A DNA stretch of 64,000 nucleotides, taken from assembly GCF_963576615.1 (NCBI RefSeq), contig NC_088708.1:9114001-9178000 (forward strand). The letters run 5' to 3'. How positions within the stretch are numbered: the stretch's first letter is position 1; each line of letters starts with the position of its first letter. The DNA is from Watersipora subatra. Taxonomy: Eukaryota > Bryozoa > Gymnolaemata > Cheilostomatida > Watersiporidae. The translations under genes and the position numbers were made by a program. The notes beneath the pieces were generated by a model that had not been told where the DNA came from, searched no databases, and saw only the letters and a program-made list of their open reading frames with translations. This document shows positions 13,433 to 25,330 of the stretch, in pieces.

Positions 13433-13939
13433 CTCTCTGGATATTAATGACGTCTGTTAAACCGGTCACTGGATATGCTCGAACCCCAATGCATCTTAAC
13501 TATAACAATAATTAATAGCCTCAGATAATAAAACAAGTTAAAATTTTTCTATAACTTACCAAATATTACCATCAAATGGATGAAATGAACAATTAAACTC
13601 TTTAATAGCTATGAATCCAGGAATTTATCGTAAATGTGTTTATTTGTGAAGCCGGACGCAATAACCACACGGTTGAATTTTTTTAGAGTATTACCAAAAC
13701 TAGCTTTTAATAAGAAATGAATGAAGGACTATGATCGCAACCATTATGCAATTTGTAGCAAAAAAGTGACAGATAAAATTATTTACTGCAGAGACTGACT
13801 GAGAAAGAAATAGGTTAGTTTCTTTGAAGGTTTTAAAATTTTTTGATAAGAAACCAGCCCTGGTAGGTCAGAAAGTGTCACAACCCAGTATATGACATTG
13901 AAAATCTATTTTAAACCACTGTGTAGCTGCTGCCTTTTA
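13433..13939. other. Upstream flank of DENND4
   Basis: Between the DENND4 ATG and the first foldback element. It should hold the 5' UTR and promoter or a 5' intron; no clear core promoter motif or CpG-rich segment seen. Confidence 0.4.
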
Positions 13940-13943
13940 TTAA

Positions 13944-14843
13944 AGGTTGACTTGCAACAAAATTCACATTACAGTTATTTGATATCAATAGATTCACCAT
14001 GTCTTACTCTGCTGTGTTGTAGGTGCAAAATATGTGGAAATGTGATTACAAGCTTTTAAAAGCTCAAAAACGAACAGTTTATCACAGCAATCATGAAAAC
14101 GTCGTAGTTTGGAATCTCTTTATTTCTATGACGTAAAAAAACATCAAAGTTATTTTTTTGACACGTGAAGTTATGACGTGAATTGAAAGGCCAATAAAAG
14201 ACTCAATATAAAACGTCTTATAGCACTAGTTTATGACAAACACTTCGGGTCTACCGAAAAGTCCTTATCAAATATAGATGCTCGCTACTTTACAGCTTGG
14301 TCAACTTGGTCTAATCATCTAGTCGTAATCTGATCATGTGACCCGATTTCTTGTCAAATTGCGCAAACATATTCTGCAGCATTTTACGACTATCATAGGT
14401 GACCAACAGGCTCATCATGTTTATCAGAGGATGATATGCACTCCTTTGAGCTAACGTTAAAAGATTAAACGAATTTTTAGGCTAGGTTTTGAGATATCAG
14501 TGCTCAAAGTGACAGCATTACGATGATAATAAAATAGACGCATAATGACAATAGACATGGCTTTATTGAATGCGGGAAGTATAATTGTCAAAATATTTCG
14601 ACGAATGAGGTTGCATGAAAGTGTAAACGAAAGCCATCATGTTCAATTACGTCCCATTTGAACCGTTTTGAAAAGAGATTCCAATTTTTTTCGTGATGGC
14701 TGCGATTAGCTGTTTATTTTTGAGCTTTCAAGAACTTGTAATCACATTTCCACCTATTTTGCACCTACAACACAGCAGAGTAAGACATGGTGAATCTTTT
14801 GATACTAAATAACTGTAATGTGAATTTTGTTGCAAGTCAACCT
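13944..14843. mobile_element. Foldback element, family TTAA-1, copy 1
   Basis: 900 bp with TTAA on both sides (13940-13943, 14844-14847). Termini begin AGGTTGACTTGCAACAAAAT and the inverted match continues for about 180 bp with few mismatches. No open frame of note inside. TTAA target sites are used by piggyBac and Kolobok transposases; these termini do not match the piggyBac CCC start, so the superfamily stays open. Confidence 0.85.
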
Positions 14844-14847
14844 TTAA

Positions 14848-16290
14848 AGAATGGCTCAATTTATGGTTCATTTGGCTACTTTTTGAAACTGTATACAAAG
14901 TTGCTTTTTATGGCATAGGAGATTTTACAGACTTATTACACAAAGACATTAAAACAAGGTTGTTTGCAAAAAAATGAAGGAATTTTGCAAATTTATTAAA
15001 AAATGAAAAGAATTGTGCCTTTATCCTAAAAGCATCATGATTTAAATCATGAATGAAATCAACAATTTATATCATTCTATTTTTGTGACAGCCTTGGGCT
15101 GCAGCAAGAGTGCTGCAAAAGGATTTGACCAGACAGCAATTGAAACAGCACGATATCACCATGCGCAGAAACCAGCAAATGAGTAGAAACCATGATAAAT
15201 CCAGCAAACTTTCATTGACAAACAAGCTACACGCAAACAAAAATGGCCTTTTACAATACAAACGAGATTGGCATAACTAAAAACACATTTGAGACGAAAA
15301 AGTCAAATTTCAAAAACTAACATGACAGTTTGCTCAAAATCTTCAGAAGGTGAGTACTAGCTGATGGAACCACAGAAAATGGCAAACGTGGCTGAAGAAG
15401 GGCATCAATGAGAGACTCTGTCATTGCACAAAAAAACACCATGCGCTTAGACACAAAGGACAAGTCGAGGAGAGTAATGTCTACAGCAAAATCATAGTCA
15501 GATAAAATAGTCATGCTTTGTCAGGATTGGCACTAAGCATATTGTCAGTTACATTGGCAAAAGGTTTTATGACAACAAATTACAAAAAAAGCAATTTGTA
15601 TCTGGTTACATAATGATGAATAAATATTTTTAAATCTCCACAACAAACTCTTAAATTTTGTGAAACATGCAGCTGGCCAATGTAGAGTAAGTGCATATAA
15701 ACATGGGACTATAATATACAATTGTAGATGACTTTAGATAGAGGAGTCCCAGAATGATTATATTGCTGTTTCAGATATACGCAAAAATGTGGCAATATTG
15801 GTTATGGCAGAAAAAAAACTGCTGGAACCCACATAGGCAACATTACCAAATGGCTAGATAAGAACTAGGCGAAGAATGCCAATCAAATTCACTAAAACTA
15901 GTCAGCTTTAAAAAACCTTTCAGATGAAGAATTATTACTGTATAAAATAAGCGTCGTATTTGGGCTTGAGTGCAAGTACAAAACAACAGCAGTCAGCTTG
16001 TCACCAGAAACTAGATTTTCTTACAAGGTCCCATGAAAAGCTTGGAGTTACAAATCCTCTAAGTTCTTGATAAACATTCAGAAAGAACAGAAAAATTCCA
16101 CTCTACTAAACATTCTTCATTATTATCATGTATTATTACCTCTTTAGTATGTTTCTAACTACATAAGAGAGCAGGCTATTCGTTAATCATATGAAAGAAG
16201 TACATGATCACTTGGAAGGTCGATTAAAAGAAGGCTACATGGTTTATTTGTAAAATCCTATTGGCATTTAAGCAGGCTATTCATGCGTCA
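14848..16290. other. Spacer between foldback copies 1 and 2
   Basis: Two minus-strand open frames of about 65 codons (15514-15317, 15261-15067) have no motif I recognise. No repeat or gene is supported. Confidence 0.4.
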
Positions 16291-16539
16291 AGGTTGACTT
16301 GCAGCAAAATTCTCATTAGTCATTTGGTATCAAAAGATTTACCATGTTTTACTCTGCTGTGTTGTACGTGCAAAATATGTCGAAATGTGATTACAAGTTC
16401 TTAAAAGCTCAAAAACGAACATTTTATGACCAGCACCATAACGCCGTAGGTTGGAATTCCTTTATTGCGATGACGTACTCAACTCGACATGGTTATTGTT
16501 TTCACACGTGATGTTATCACGTAAAATGAAAGGCCAATA

Positions 16540-17831
16540 CAGTAATACTTCAACTTACGAGTGCTCTAACGTACGAGAAACTTGAGATACGAGCCAGCTT
16601 TTAAGCAAGTTTCAGCACTAACATACGAGCAATGTTTGAGATACGACCACGTGAGTCAGTTGCAAAGTATGCCGTAGGTGTTTTATGACAACAGCATCAC
16701 TCTGTATTTTTCAACTACTCAGGTTATACTTTTGTACCGTGTTTTTTGTGCGCAATTTTCAGTGCAGAATTATGTGAATTAAAAGTACGGTGCGTAGACC
16801 GAAAGTTTGCCAGTAAAATGAAAAATAATGCAAAGAAAAAGCAAATGATAACAATTGATATTAAACGGAAAATTATAGTAAAATATGCAAAATGTGTATG
16901 CGTGATTGATCTAGCTCAGCAATATGACAGAAATACATCTACAATTATCAAACCGAATGGTTATATTCAGGGCATTTAGTTTGCAAAAGGACTAACCATA
17001 GTTTCTAATCGACGCAGCAATCTTCACGACCGCTGATGGAGAGACTGCTCAGGCATTGGATAAAAGATAAACAATTGACCGGTGACAGCGTAACTGAAAC
17101 AATGTTTCAATAAAGGCGAAAAGGCTGGTGGTTAAAAGTCGAAAAGGCCTATGTGAAAAGGCCGGTGCTATCTATAAAAATAGACTTTCGGACAAGTTTG
17201 CTCGTGGTCGTGCATTAACCCTTTGTGACGACACCAGTGTTCGTCCTAATCGCAACACGTTGAAAGGGCGACAAGGGCAAACGTCCTTAGATAGGTTTAT
17301 CTTAAAACGGCCGGCTAGTCGTGAAAGCGAAACAAATGAAAAATTAGCTAACCAGCGAGAAACATCTAACTATGAACGCCGAAGAAATTTTAATCGCGTT
17401 AAGTTAAAAATGAACGTTTGCTTTTAGGTTTGCTTTTAAGTTTGTTAATTTAAGACTTTGATAAAAGCCAAATTTATCAAATCCAACTGTTGTAATGAAG
17501 GATAACATTTATATCTCCCTCCCTGGCAAATGCTAGCGTTAGCTGCTACTGTATGTATTTAATTTTACATTTTAATTAATCACATTTCCTTGCATTATTT
17601 TTTTATTTGTTGCTTTTTGAAAGCATGTGGTAAGTTAGGAAAATAACCAACATGTTTTTTTCTGTTACAATATCTTGTTTTGAGTGTTTTATTTGCATTT
17701 TTTAGAATATAGAAACCAAGCAATATATATTTAATTGTTCTATATATAAATAAATTGCACCAACATGCGAGTAAATTGACATACGAGCTCAGTCTCGGAA
17801 CGCATTAAGCTCGTAAGTCGAAGTATGACTG
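16540..17831 (+). mobile_element. Tigger/pogo-type element with internal deletion, nested in foldback copy 2
   Basis: Terminal inverted repeats CAGTAATACTTCAACTTACG (left) and CAGTCATACTTCGACTTACG (complement of right end), flanked by TA (16538-16539, 17832-17833). Both features are diagnostic for Tigger elements. At 1292 bp it is about half of a full element and keeps only the two ends of the transposase gene. Confidence 0.9.
16818..17427 (+). pseudogene. Tigger transposase remnant (N-terminal HTH and C-terminal tail)
   Basis: From the ATG at 16818 the frame reads a basic CENP-B-type helix-turn-helix start (KKQMITIDIKRKIIVKYAK, VIDLAQQYDRNTSTI) and stops at 16979. A second frame up to 17427 encodes the family's C-terminal TSLDRFILKRP motif. 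The central DDE catalytic domain is missing, so the copy cannot make active transposase. Confidence 0.8.
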
Positions 17832-18749
17832 TAAAAGGCTTAATATAAAACGTTTCGTAGCACTAGTTTATGACAAACACTTCGGGTTCTACCGCAAGGT
17901 CCTTATCAAATATAGATGCTCGCTACTTAACAGTTTCGTGTCAGCTTGGTCTAATCATCTAGTCATAATCTGATCGTGTGACCCATACTTCTTGCCAAAT
18001 GACGCTAACAATTTTTGCAACATTTTTCGACTATCACAGCTGACCAACAGACTCCTCATGTTTATCAGAGGATGATATGCACTCCTTCGAGCTAAGGTTA
18101 AAAAATTAAACTAATCTTTAGGCTAGGTTTTAAGATATCAGTGTTCAAAGTGACAGGATTACAATGATGATGAAATAAACGCGTAAGGACAATAGACGTG
18201 GTTTTATTGAATGCGTTAAACCATAACTGTCACGTACAACTTTTATCGAATTTACTAGGTAAATCAGACACGCTGATTCCGATTTTGTACTCAAAGTGAA
18301 GATTAGTCCATTAACTTTCAGAGTAATGAAGGCTTTTTTACAGCGTTTTAATATCAGTCTTGAAACAACACGATCGGCACAACAAGCTCCACCCATAAAC
18401 ACGTGACGTAACCTAGATTTTTAGGAACAGAAGTTACGTAGCGATGTTTAGACCGATTTAGAATAATAGATATGGGTGTTTTAAAATCCATTAATATTTA
18501 AATTCAGCCTTAAAAATAATCTGTCTTTTCTGAAAAGGTAGATAAGCTATTTAACATTGCATATTTAAAAAAGCGTGATAACAACGCTAGCTTGTGATAA
18601 AACCACGCTTTTTGAGCTCATTTTTCTCGGAGTTCAGCCTATTTAAACATCATGTAACAAGCTACGAGCAATTTTAAATAGTTTATATACCTATCATAAA
18701 AGACTGAAATTATTTTACAGGCTGGATTTAGATAATAATGGGTTTTAAT

Positions 18750-19896
18750 TAGAGCTACACAACGATTATAAAAATTGATCGCAATTAATAACTGGTCTGA
18801 ACCAGTTAATCTTCGATTAATCTTAGAATTAATCTAGCAAAAAATTGCATATTCAAAAACAAATAATACAGCTACATATGGATTAATTATATTTTAAACA
18901 ATTGTTAGCAGTAGTACATGTTATGTACAATGTACATAAGTTACAATGTAATAATTATTATGAGTATACTGTCTATATACTAATTTCATAGTAAACTGTC
19001 TATGAAAGTCTATAATTAAGTCAGCCAAGAGTTGAGGCAGCACAGTTTATTCACATTATCTGAATAAAGAGATGCTCTCTTCCTACATACAATATTGCCA
19101 GCTTTAGAGAATAGCCGCTCACAGGGGACAGTAGTGCCGGTAGTCAGTAGTATTAGTTATTGTCTGCAACAGCTGGTTATGATTTCTGCGCGGTAGGATA
19201 AGAATTAGTAAATATATATCTTAATGATGATGTGCTGTGGTGGTAAGCAAATTCTTTCTGGCATATACTGTACTTCGCTTTCTTGTTTACGCTTCCAACA
19301 ACTTACAGAAATGCGCTACCTAGGGTGGAAGACATTCTTTTCTGCTTTCATGTTCCAATAAAGTGTCAATCTTATATTACTAATATTCTGAAGCTGAAAT
19401 ATGATTGTGATTTTTTTGAAAAATGAAAATACATGTATAATTTACTTTAAAAAGTTTTTAAAAATAAACAAAAATAAACTGTAAGATATTAAATAATACT
19501 GAAATCACTTTTGTTGCTATTACCTACAAACATGTTCAAACAACTAACAACATGGTCGCTTACGGCTAGATCGGCACGGCTCTTGTGCATCGCATAAACA
19601 AGATTAATGTTAGTGACTCACTGTGTTTTCATAGTTTAGTGCAAAATAATTGTGGTTTAATTTATTGGTAAGAAAGTGTGGCTTGTCATATTTATTTGTT
19701 AGTAAATTAAATGGTAGTAACCTGCTACGTTAGTATTACTAACGTATGGTACTAAACAGTACAAAAGAAAGGAACCCCATCAAGATCATCACCTCGGTTG
19801 CGTTTTAATTGAAGATTAATTGGCCCAACTCAGTTAATCGTTTATTTGTATTAGTCATGTTAATCATTTAATTAACGCGATTATTGTGCAGCTCTC
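18750..19896 (-). mobile_element. hAT element with transposase remnant, nested in TTAA-2
   Basis: Flanked by a perfect 8-bp duplication GTTTTAAT (18742-18749, 19897-19904). Termini TAGAGCTACAC and (complement) GAGAGCTGCAC. Both the 8-bp duplication and the RAGRGCTRCAC-like ends are hAT hallmarks. It carries a transposase C-terminal piece on the minus strand. Confidence 0.88.
19016..19150 (-). pseudogene. hAT transposase C-terminal dimerisation region fragment
   Basis: Minus-strand frame ending in TAA at 19016-19018 reads TTVPCERLFSKAGNIV, then KRASLYSDNVNKLCCLNSWL. The CERLFSKAG and NVNKL..LNSWL blocks are the signature of the hAT C-terminal dimerisation domain (ZBED-like lineage). No upstream transposase remains. 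Confidence 0.85.
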
Positions 19897-20425
19897 GTTT
19901 TAATACACCCATCTCTATTATTCTAAATCGGACTGAACATTCCTAACTTCCATTCTTGAAAAAGCTAGGTTTCGTCACATATTTATGGGCGGAGCTTGTA
20001 ATGCCGATTATGTTGTTTTCGAAACGGATATTGAAACGCTTTAAAAAAGCCTAAATGACTTTGAAGGTTAATGAACCAATCTTTATTTTGAGTACAAAAT
20101 CGGAATCAGCGTGGCTGATTTACCTAGAAAATACGATAAAAGTTCTACGTGACAGTTATGGTTTAAGTATATTTGTGAAAATATTTCGACGAATGAGATT
20201 GCATGAAAGTGTAAACAGAAGCACTTCGTGTTCAACCACGTTCCGTTTGAACCGTTTTGGAGAGAGATTATAACCTACGGTGTTTTCATGACCGTTCATT
20301 TTTTAGCTTTAAAGAGCTTGTAATCACATTTCCACATATTTTGTACCTACAACACGGCAGAGTAAGACATGGTGAACCTTTTGATACCAAATAACTGTAA
20401 TGTGAATTTTGCTGCAAATTAACCT

Positions 20426-22915
20426 ATAAGAAACCAGATCATTTAAGCTCCATCTCTTCTGAAACCAATATCAAAATATATAAACTAAAAGTAGTATTTA
20501 ACATTTATCTTTACTTACCATTAACATTTGGAAAAAAATTTCCTTTATAATCGTCATCTTATATATAGGATGTTACTTATGCTGGGTTTATATTTAGGGT
20601 TCTATTTTACAATATTGATGCTGGCAGTTTAGATTTTTCCATTTGCTTAAATATTCTTTTGGAACAATCAACCGTTTTATTCTTATGCCTTCGTAAATGA
20701 AATTGACATGAGACTTAGCAAAATCGAGGGGTTTCTCAAACCTTAGCAAATCAGTGCACATTACAACAGAATGATCCGACCCTCTGAAAAGGGGAGTTTG
20801 TGTGTTAAAGAGATTCCTGTTCTAGTTATTAGCCTGAAGCTTACCTATATGCATATTTTTTGCATTTCTCTGTATTTAAACAGCTAAAGCAATTTATACT
20901 TTTCTGACTCGATCTCCTTCTCCAGTGCTATGCTACAAGCTTTATGTTAGCTTCAAATACTTTACCAGACTTAGTTAAGTGTGGCTGGACATTGAAATTA
21001 ACTAATAATTAAAATTTTGTATGTGGCTACCACCACAAAAATCGACAAAGATTCCCCAATTCCAATGCAAAGTTAATTACTACACTTCTAGCTAAACATT
21101 AGCCTATAGACATTCCAAATACAGTGATCTCGAGAATTCTTCAAATCAGCTTTTGCAAATACTTTTTCAATAATTATCTGTATGCTGCTCAGTTTATTCA
21201 GTGGTTATTTATGTTATCCAGCTGATAGGCATGCTCCAATTATGACAGATTTCTTGAAGCTTAGATAAAATCCTTAGTCTTAAGAGAAATTATTAATAAA
21301 TGGTCTTATTTTAAACTTTTTTATTGTTATTTTTGTTTGATATTTTGTAACAAAGCAGGGAGAATAACTATTTGCACAATTATTTTGACATACAAAAAGG
21401 CAGTCGATTAGGACAGTTGTTAGAGCGTTGGTCTACTACATACTAGCAATATTTTATCCTAATCTCTAATCCTGGCTTCGGACAGACAGATATTTCTCTT
21501 ATTATAGTAAAATTACCATAGAGTTTGATGATAAAGAGATGGAGTGCAGCTGCAACACCTATGTTCTAAAGAGTGGCATACAGAGAACCACCGAAACGAG
21601 CACACGGCTATAAAATATGTGCATGTTTGGTAGGCACTAGAACAGAACTTGGTTAAACTATAACAAAGTTGTTCGCTGAATTGGAAGCCAGTAATTAGAA
21701 ATCAAGGTGATTCAAACCATTGTCACAACGTTGAAAAGCTCCATTGCATCTGCAATCACGAACACTTTAGTCACCAAGCCGTTAATTTTCACTCCAATGT
21801 TTTATTAGAAGTTCCCACAGCTTGATAATGGTGTCAGTATGGTTTTGAATCAGATAATATTACACGTTATAGGTTTTTCGGTTTTCGTCAAAAGTTAGTT
21901 TTTAACGAAGTCTCCAATATTTGTTATTTGACTTGAGTTCAAAATGTATGTGCAACCGCTTTTTTGTTCAGCACTATGTTGTCCAAATCGTGCACAAAAA
22001 ATCCGGAGTGTAAGCTCATATCCTTTCCGGTATTCTCTTGTCATCACAACAGTTCTAACCTCTCAATTAATAATCGTTTTGACAACAAAATATTGTAAAA
22101 ATGTTAACATCTACAGCGTGGAACAAATCGCTACATAACCATATTATAAGCAGATAGTGCGTCACCCAATAGTTTTTAGCGATTACGTTTGCGGTGTTTG
22201 CCAGCATAACCTAGAAAGCTGAGATCGCGTTCTCAAACCATAGAGCAATCAACAACTCGACTAGGTTGCCCACGCTTAGTACTGGTATAGCAATGTATGC
22301 AATGGAAAGCGGCGACTATATGTATCCAGCCGTAGTTGATGTCGTCGAATGCGAAAACGGATCACCTATTTATTAATTATTTAATTACATGTACGTTGGT
22401 CCATTAATTGTATTATATTTGTAGTGTTTAGTAGTTTTTAATGTTAATCAGCAACTAACTTGAACTATTATTTGATTAAGTATTACTTTATTTTATCGTA
22501 TGCTGTTTGTGACACGCGTGTCTATCGCTGGCTAACTTCTATAGCCGAATTAATGATGGCTTATGAAGGCCATGAAGGCTATTGATGATTATTGAAGGCC
22601 TTTCCATTTGGCACTACGTTATTTAACGGAACGCGTGCCGAAGGTCGAATATTCATTGGGCCACGTGCAAATGCGTTTGTAGCCGAAAGTAATAAACACG
22701 TTTCTAGTCGAAATATTGTACTTATATAATAGTTCATCATTGGCGAGAAATTATTTAAACAAACACTATTGCTGGAAAGCTCTGCTGTTTATTACAATTC
22801 TATTTTTGCTCCTTATTGATGAATTCCTAAAAGTTAAATTTTGCAGAGCCATTAAGCAACACAACAGCATTATTAATCATTTGTTGCGTGGGTCAGTTAT
22901 GTTTGCTGTGTTAGA
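20426..22915. other. Spacer right of the nested transposon block
   Basis: AT-rich, no supported gene. A weak tRNA-like stretch near 21403-21480 (GTTAGAGCGTTGGTCTACTA) may be a decayed SINE head. Confidence 0.4.
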
Positions 22916-22919
22916 GAGA

Positions 22920-22951
22920 CCAATGATATACATGGGGCTGTATATCATTGG
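22920..22951. repeat. 12-bp stem-loop
   Basis: CCAATGATATAC, 8-base loop, GTATATCATTGG. Similar sequence (AATGATATA..TATATCATT) forms another hairpin at 59115-59150. Confidence 0.7.
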
Positions 22952-23062
22952 AGAGACTAAACTGGGAATTTGATGGTGTATATGCATTTGACCAAAGGTG
23001 CAGCCATTTTTTACTTTTGGTGTGGGCATAGATTTTAAAAATAGGTTTTAATGCATCAAATT

Positions 23063-23251
23063 CAGACCTGCCAACCCAAGAGTAGGGCAATGCGGGAGAT
23101 TTGGTTTTGGGGCAATTGATGTATCAATGATAGTATATATAAAATTGTGGAAATTGGGGCAAAAATCTCACGCATTTCTCACGCATTTTCATTTTTTCTT
23201 TGGGGTGATTGCGTGAGTCTCACGCCCAATGCGTGAGAGTTGGCAGGTATG
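23063..23251. mobile_element. Short MITE with CAGACCTGCCAAC / GTTGGCAGGTATG termini
   Basis: 189 bp between inverted termini CAGACCTGCCAAC and GTTGGCAGGTATG. Interior has CTCACGCAT repeats in both orientations. Flanks share TGCATCA near both sides (with a 3-base offset on the left), compatible with an 8-bp hAT-type duplication. Confidence 0.65.
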
Positions 23252-23810
23252 TGCATCATTCGAAATGTTAAGCTACACTTAACTACACCAAGCAACACTG
23301 AAGAAGAAATTTTGAAGCAAATTGCTACTTACTCGATAGTAATAGTACACTTGTAATTAGCCCCAGGGGCCTTGAGAAAGTGCCTCACAAGTAAAAAATT
23401 GGTTTGCCTAGATTCCAGCATTAGGCTGATTTCTGTTTGTCTGAGATTTAAGTCTTAAGTCTCTAAGGGTTTTGGGTAAGAAACTGTTATGAAAGAGGCG
23501 AGTCACGGCATATATTGATGTTGGTTCACCACGGGCAGCAGCATGTGTGATTATGGCAGTATCCTTTCTGTCAGTAGTGTGGTATGTTTATCAAACACTC
23601 AGTTTATTCAAATTCAAAACGCAACTGAATCTTTAACACAAAGTCATTGCATCAAGCATGACGTAATGTAAGCATTGCAATAGGCTGTACATTCTACATA
23701 GGCAATAGGCAATACATTCTACATCCCCTCTTGATCTCAAGATCAACTGTTTGTAAAACCATACAGCATAACATCTAATAGATCTCAGGATTAACTGACT
23801 TGTACAATCA

Positions 23811-24200
23811 TTACAGCACAAAATTTGATAACCGCTTAGGAAGACGTCTATCTCGAACAGGTCTGTTTTCAAAGTCATTATTTTGATCGAGATCAGAGTC
23901 AACAGGCTCTCGATTCAACTGAGCATTGTTATCAAGCAGGTCTGAAGTACTAAACTCAACTTCAACCTGATTAGACTCTCTAGTTGGCCCAGTTGATACA
24001 TGTATACCATCTGCAATGTCGTCTTGATGAGCTAATCTCAGGTCAGACTCATGCCTATTTGTGCCATCAACTTCAACCGAAGTGCTAGAATTTATCTTTG
24101 TCACTTTTCAGTATTTCCACTTATCAAAGCACCTAGCATTCACTGGCTTGACATAAACAGTGTCTCCAATGTTGTATGGATTAAGGTCCTGTTTGAATTG
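23811..24200 (-). pseudogene. LTR-element pol fragment: integrase C-terminal region
   Basis: Reads GDTVYVKPVNAR, a stop near 24107, then VEVDGTNRHESDLR and ends RPVRDRRLPKRLSNFVL. This is the SH3-like/GPY-type tail seen at the end of Ty3/gypsy-like pol proteins. Broken by at least one stop. Confidence 0.7.
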
Positions 24201-24205
24201 TCAGC

Positions 24206-24922
24206 ATGTTAAACCGTAAAACTACTGAGTGTAAGGGTGAAACTGTTTTAGAAGTCAATATCACAGTAAAAGAAGAGCTTCCTCTGCAGTGCTTGATTGC
24301 GTCAGCACTAGTAGGTGGAGCACAAGTGATATTGGGAATGGATGCTATTGCTAAACTCGGTGGAGTTAGAGTTGGTGTTCACAATGGTGTTACGTTTGGT
24401 GGTGAGGTGCCAGTGATAAGTGTTGGCACAAGATACCAGAGTAGTTTAGAGATTGATGATAAAGATTTCATAGCATGGTTTGGTGGTAGTGCATGGTTTG
24501 TCAAATGGAAATGGAAAGATGATGAACCGATTCTACAAAACCATTGCTCTAAATACAAGATAAATGATGATGACAGAAAAGAGTTTGATGAAGAAGTGCA
24601 ACGCTGGATAGATGATGAATGGCTGGAGTTATATGATAGCACAGTCCATGGTCATGTAGAGGGGATAATTCCATTGATGGCTGCAGAACAACCAAACAAG
24701 CCCAATAAGATTCGCCCTGTTATGGATTACCATGAACTAAACAACGATATTCACAGTAATTCAGGTGTTGAGACTGCAATTGGCCAAGAAAAACTGCGAA
24801 ATTGGAGGTTAGGGTGAAGCAAAGCATGTCTGTTAGATTTGAAGAAGGCTTATCTACAAATTCATATAGAGCCCAGTCTGAAAGTTTTATTGCCATTATT
24901 GTCACAATTTTGCCGAAATAGC
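24206..24922 (+). pseudogene. LTR-element pol fragment: protease end and start of reverse transcriptase, inverted relative to its LTRs
   Basis: Open from 24206 to 24817: a retropepsin C-terminal block (VILGMDAIAKLGG), an acidic linker, then the RT entry motif RPVMDYHELN. A frame change at about 24815 is followed by LLDLKKAYLQIHI, the RT motif A region with its first catalytic Asp. Coding stops at the LTR boundary before the YxDD motif. Orientation is opposite to the LTRs and the integrase fragment. Ty3/gypsy-like by motif. Confidence 0.75.
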
Positions 24923-25330
24923 TTGTGGTATGTTTATCAAACACTCAGTTTATTCAAATTCAAAACGCAACTGAGTCTCTAACACAAAGTCATTGCATCA
25001 AGCATGACGTAATGTAAGCATTGCAATAGGCTGTACATTCTACATAGGCAATACATTCTACAAGTAGTAAGCTCATCATCAGCAGAAGCTAGCACATTAT
25101 GCTTACTTTTATGTGATAGAATCTTCATCAGTAAAACTACTCTCTGATTTCTTCTGAATTCAAGCGATTGTAAACTTGGCTTTTTACGGGTGTTGCTGAC
25201 ACTATCTCTACCTTTAAGATTGGCTATGAATCGTGTTGCTCTGTTTTGAACCATTTCTAAGTTATGTACTGTCGATGATACTAATCGGTGCAAGAATATT
25301 GATGAACTGACTGGTCTAGATCAGTTTTAA

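Larger units (their letters stand above)
18220..20162. mobile_element. Second TTAA-flanked inverted-repeat element (TTAA-2), nested in foldback copy 2
   Basis: Flanked by TTAA (18216-18219, 20163-20166). Termini ACCATAACTGTCACGTAC are inverted at the two ends, and homology between the arms runs inward for about 270 bp (left arm to about 18490, right arm from about 19905). The arms read as similar short open frames in opposite directions, an effect of the inversion. The hAT insertion at 18750-19896 lies near its centre; without it the element is about 0.8 kb. Confidence 0.85.
16291..20425. mobile_element. Foldback element, family TTAA-1, copy 2, split by nested insertions
   Basis: Same termini as copies 1 and 3 (left starts 16291, AGGTTGACTTGCAGCAAAAT; right ends AACCT at 20425). 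Removing 16540-17831 (Tigger) and 18220-20162 (TTAA-2) leaves a sequence collinear with the other two copies. The flanks are GTCA and ATAA, so the TTAA sites have decayed or the ends were altered; it is the most diverged copy. Confidence 0.8.
23578..25062 (-). mobile_element. Small LTR retroelement with scrambled interior, inserted in the LINE
   Basis: LTRs at 23578-23723 and 24924-25062 share TGTGGTATGTTTATCAAACA and end in CTACA; the left one has a 7-bp internal duplication. A perfect 5-bp target duplication AGTAG lies outside (23573-23577, 25063-25067). A purine-rich tract (AAGAGGGGA on the minus strand) abuts the left LTR at 23724, placing the 3' LTR on the left. Inside, integrase C-terminal coding is on the minus strand, but protease/RT coding is on the plus strand. 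Confidence 0.85.
23408..25330 (-). pseudogene. LINE (non-LTR retrotransposon) reverse-transcriptase C-terminal end, split by an LTR element
   Basis: Minus-strand frame 25330-25063 encodes a typical post-RT region (LEMVQNRATRFIANLKGR, SLEFRRNQRVVLLMKILS). It continues in the same frame at 23577, directly left of the inserted LTR element, through AAARGEPTSIY and FLPKTLRDL to a TAG at 23408-23410. The 5' part is truncated at about 25330. The pattern is that of Jockey/CR1-like LINEs, whose copies are usually 5' truncated. Confidence 0.8.

Noticed and set aside
15067..15514. Two minus-strand frames of about 65 codons
   Set aside because: No domain, splice context or repeat support; length is within chance for this composition.
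18145..18402. Conserved protein shared with 20055-20273
   Set aside because: The similarity is the inverted arms of TTAA-2 read in opposite directions, not a gene family.
21403..21480. tRNA-like segment (GTTAGAGCGTTGGTCTACTA)
   Set aside because: No paired acceptor stem and the B box is poor; at most a decayed SINE. A similar weak match at 54642-54690 was dropped for the same reason.
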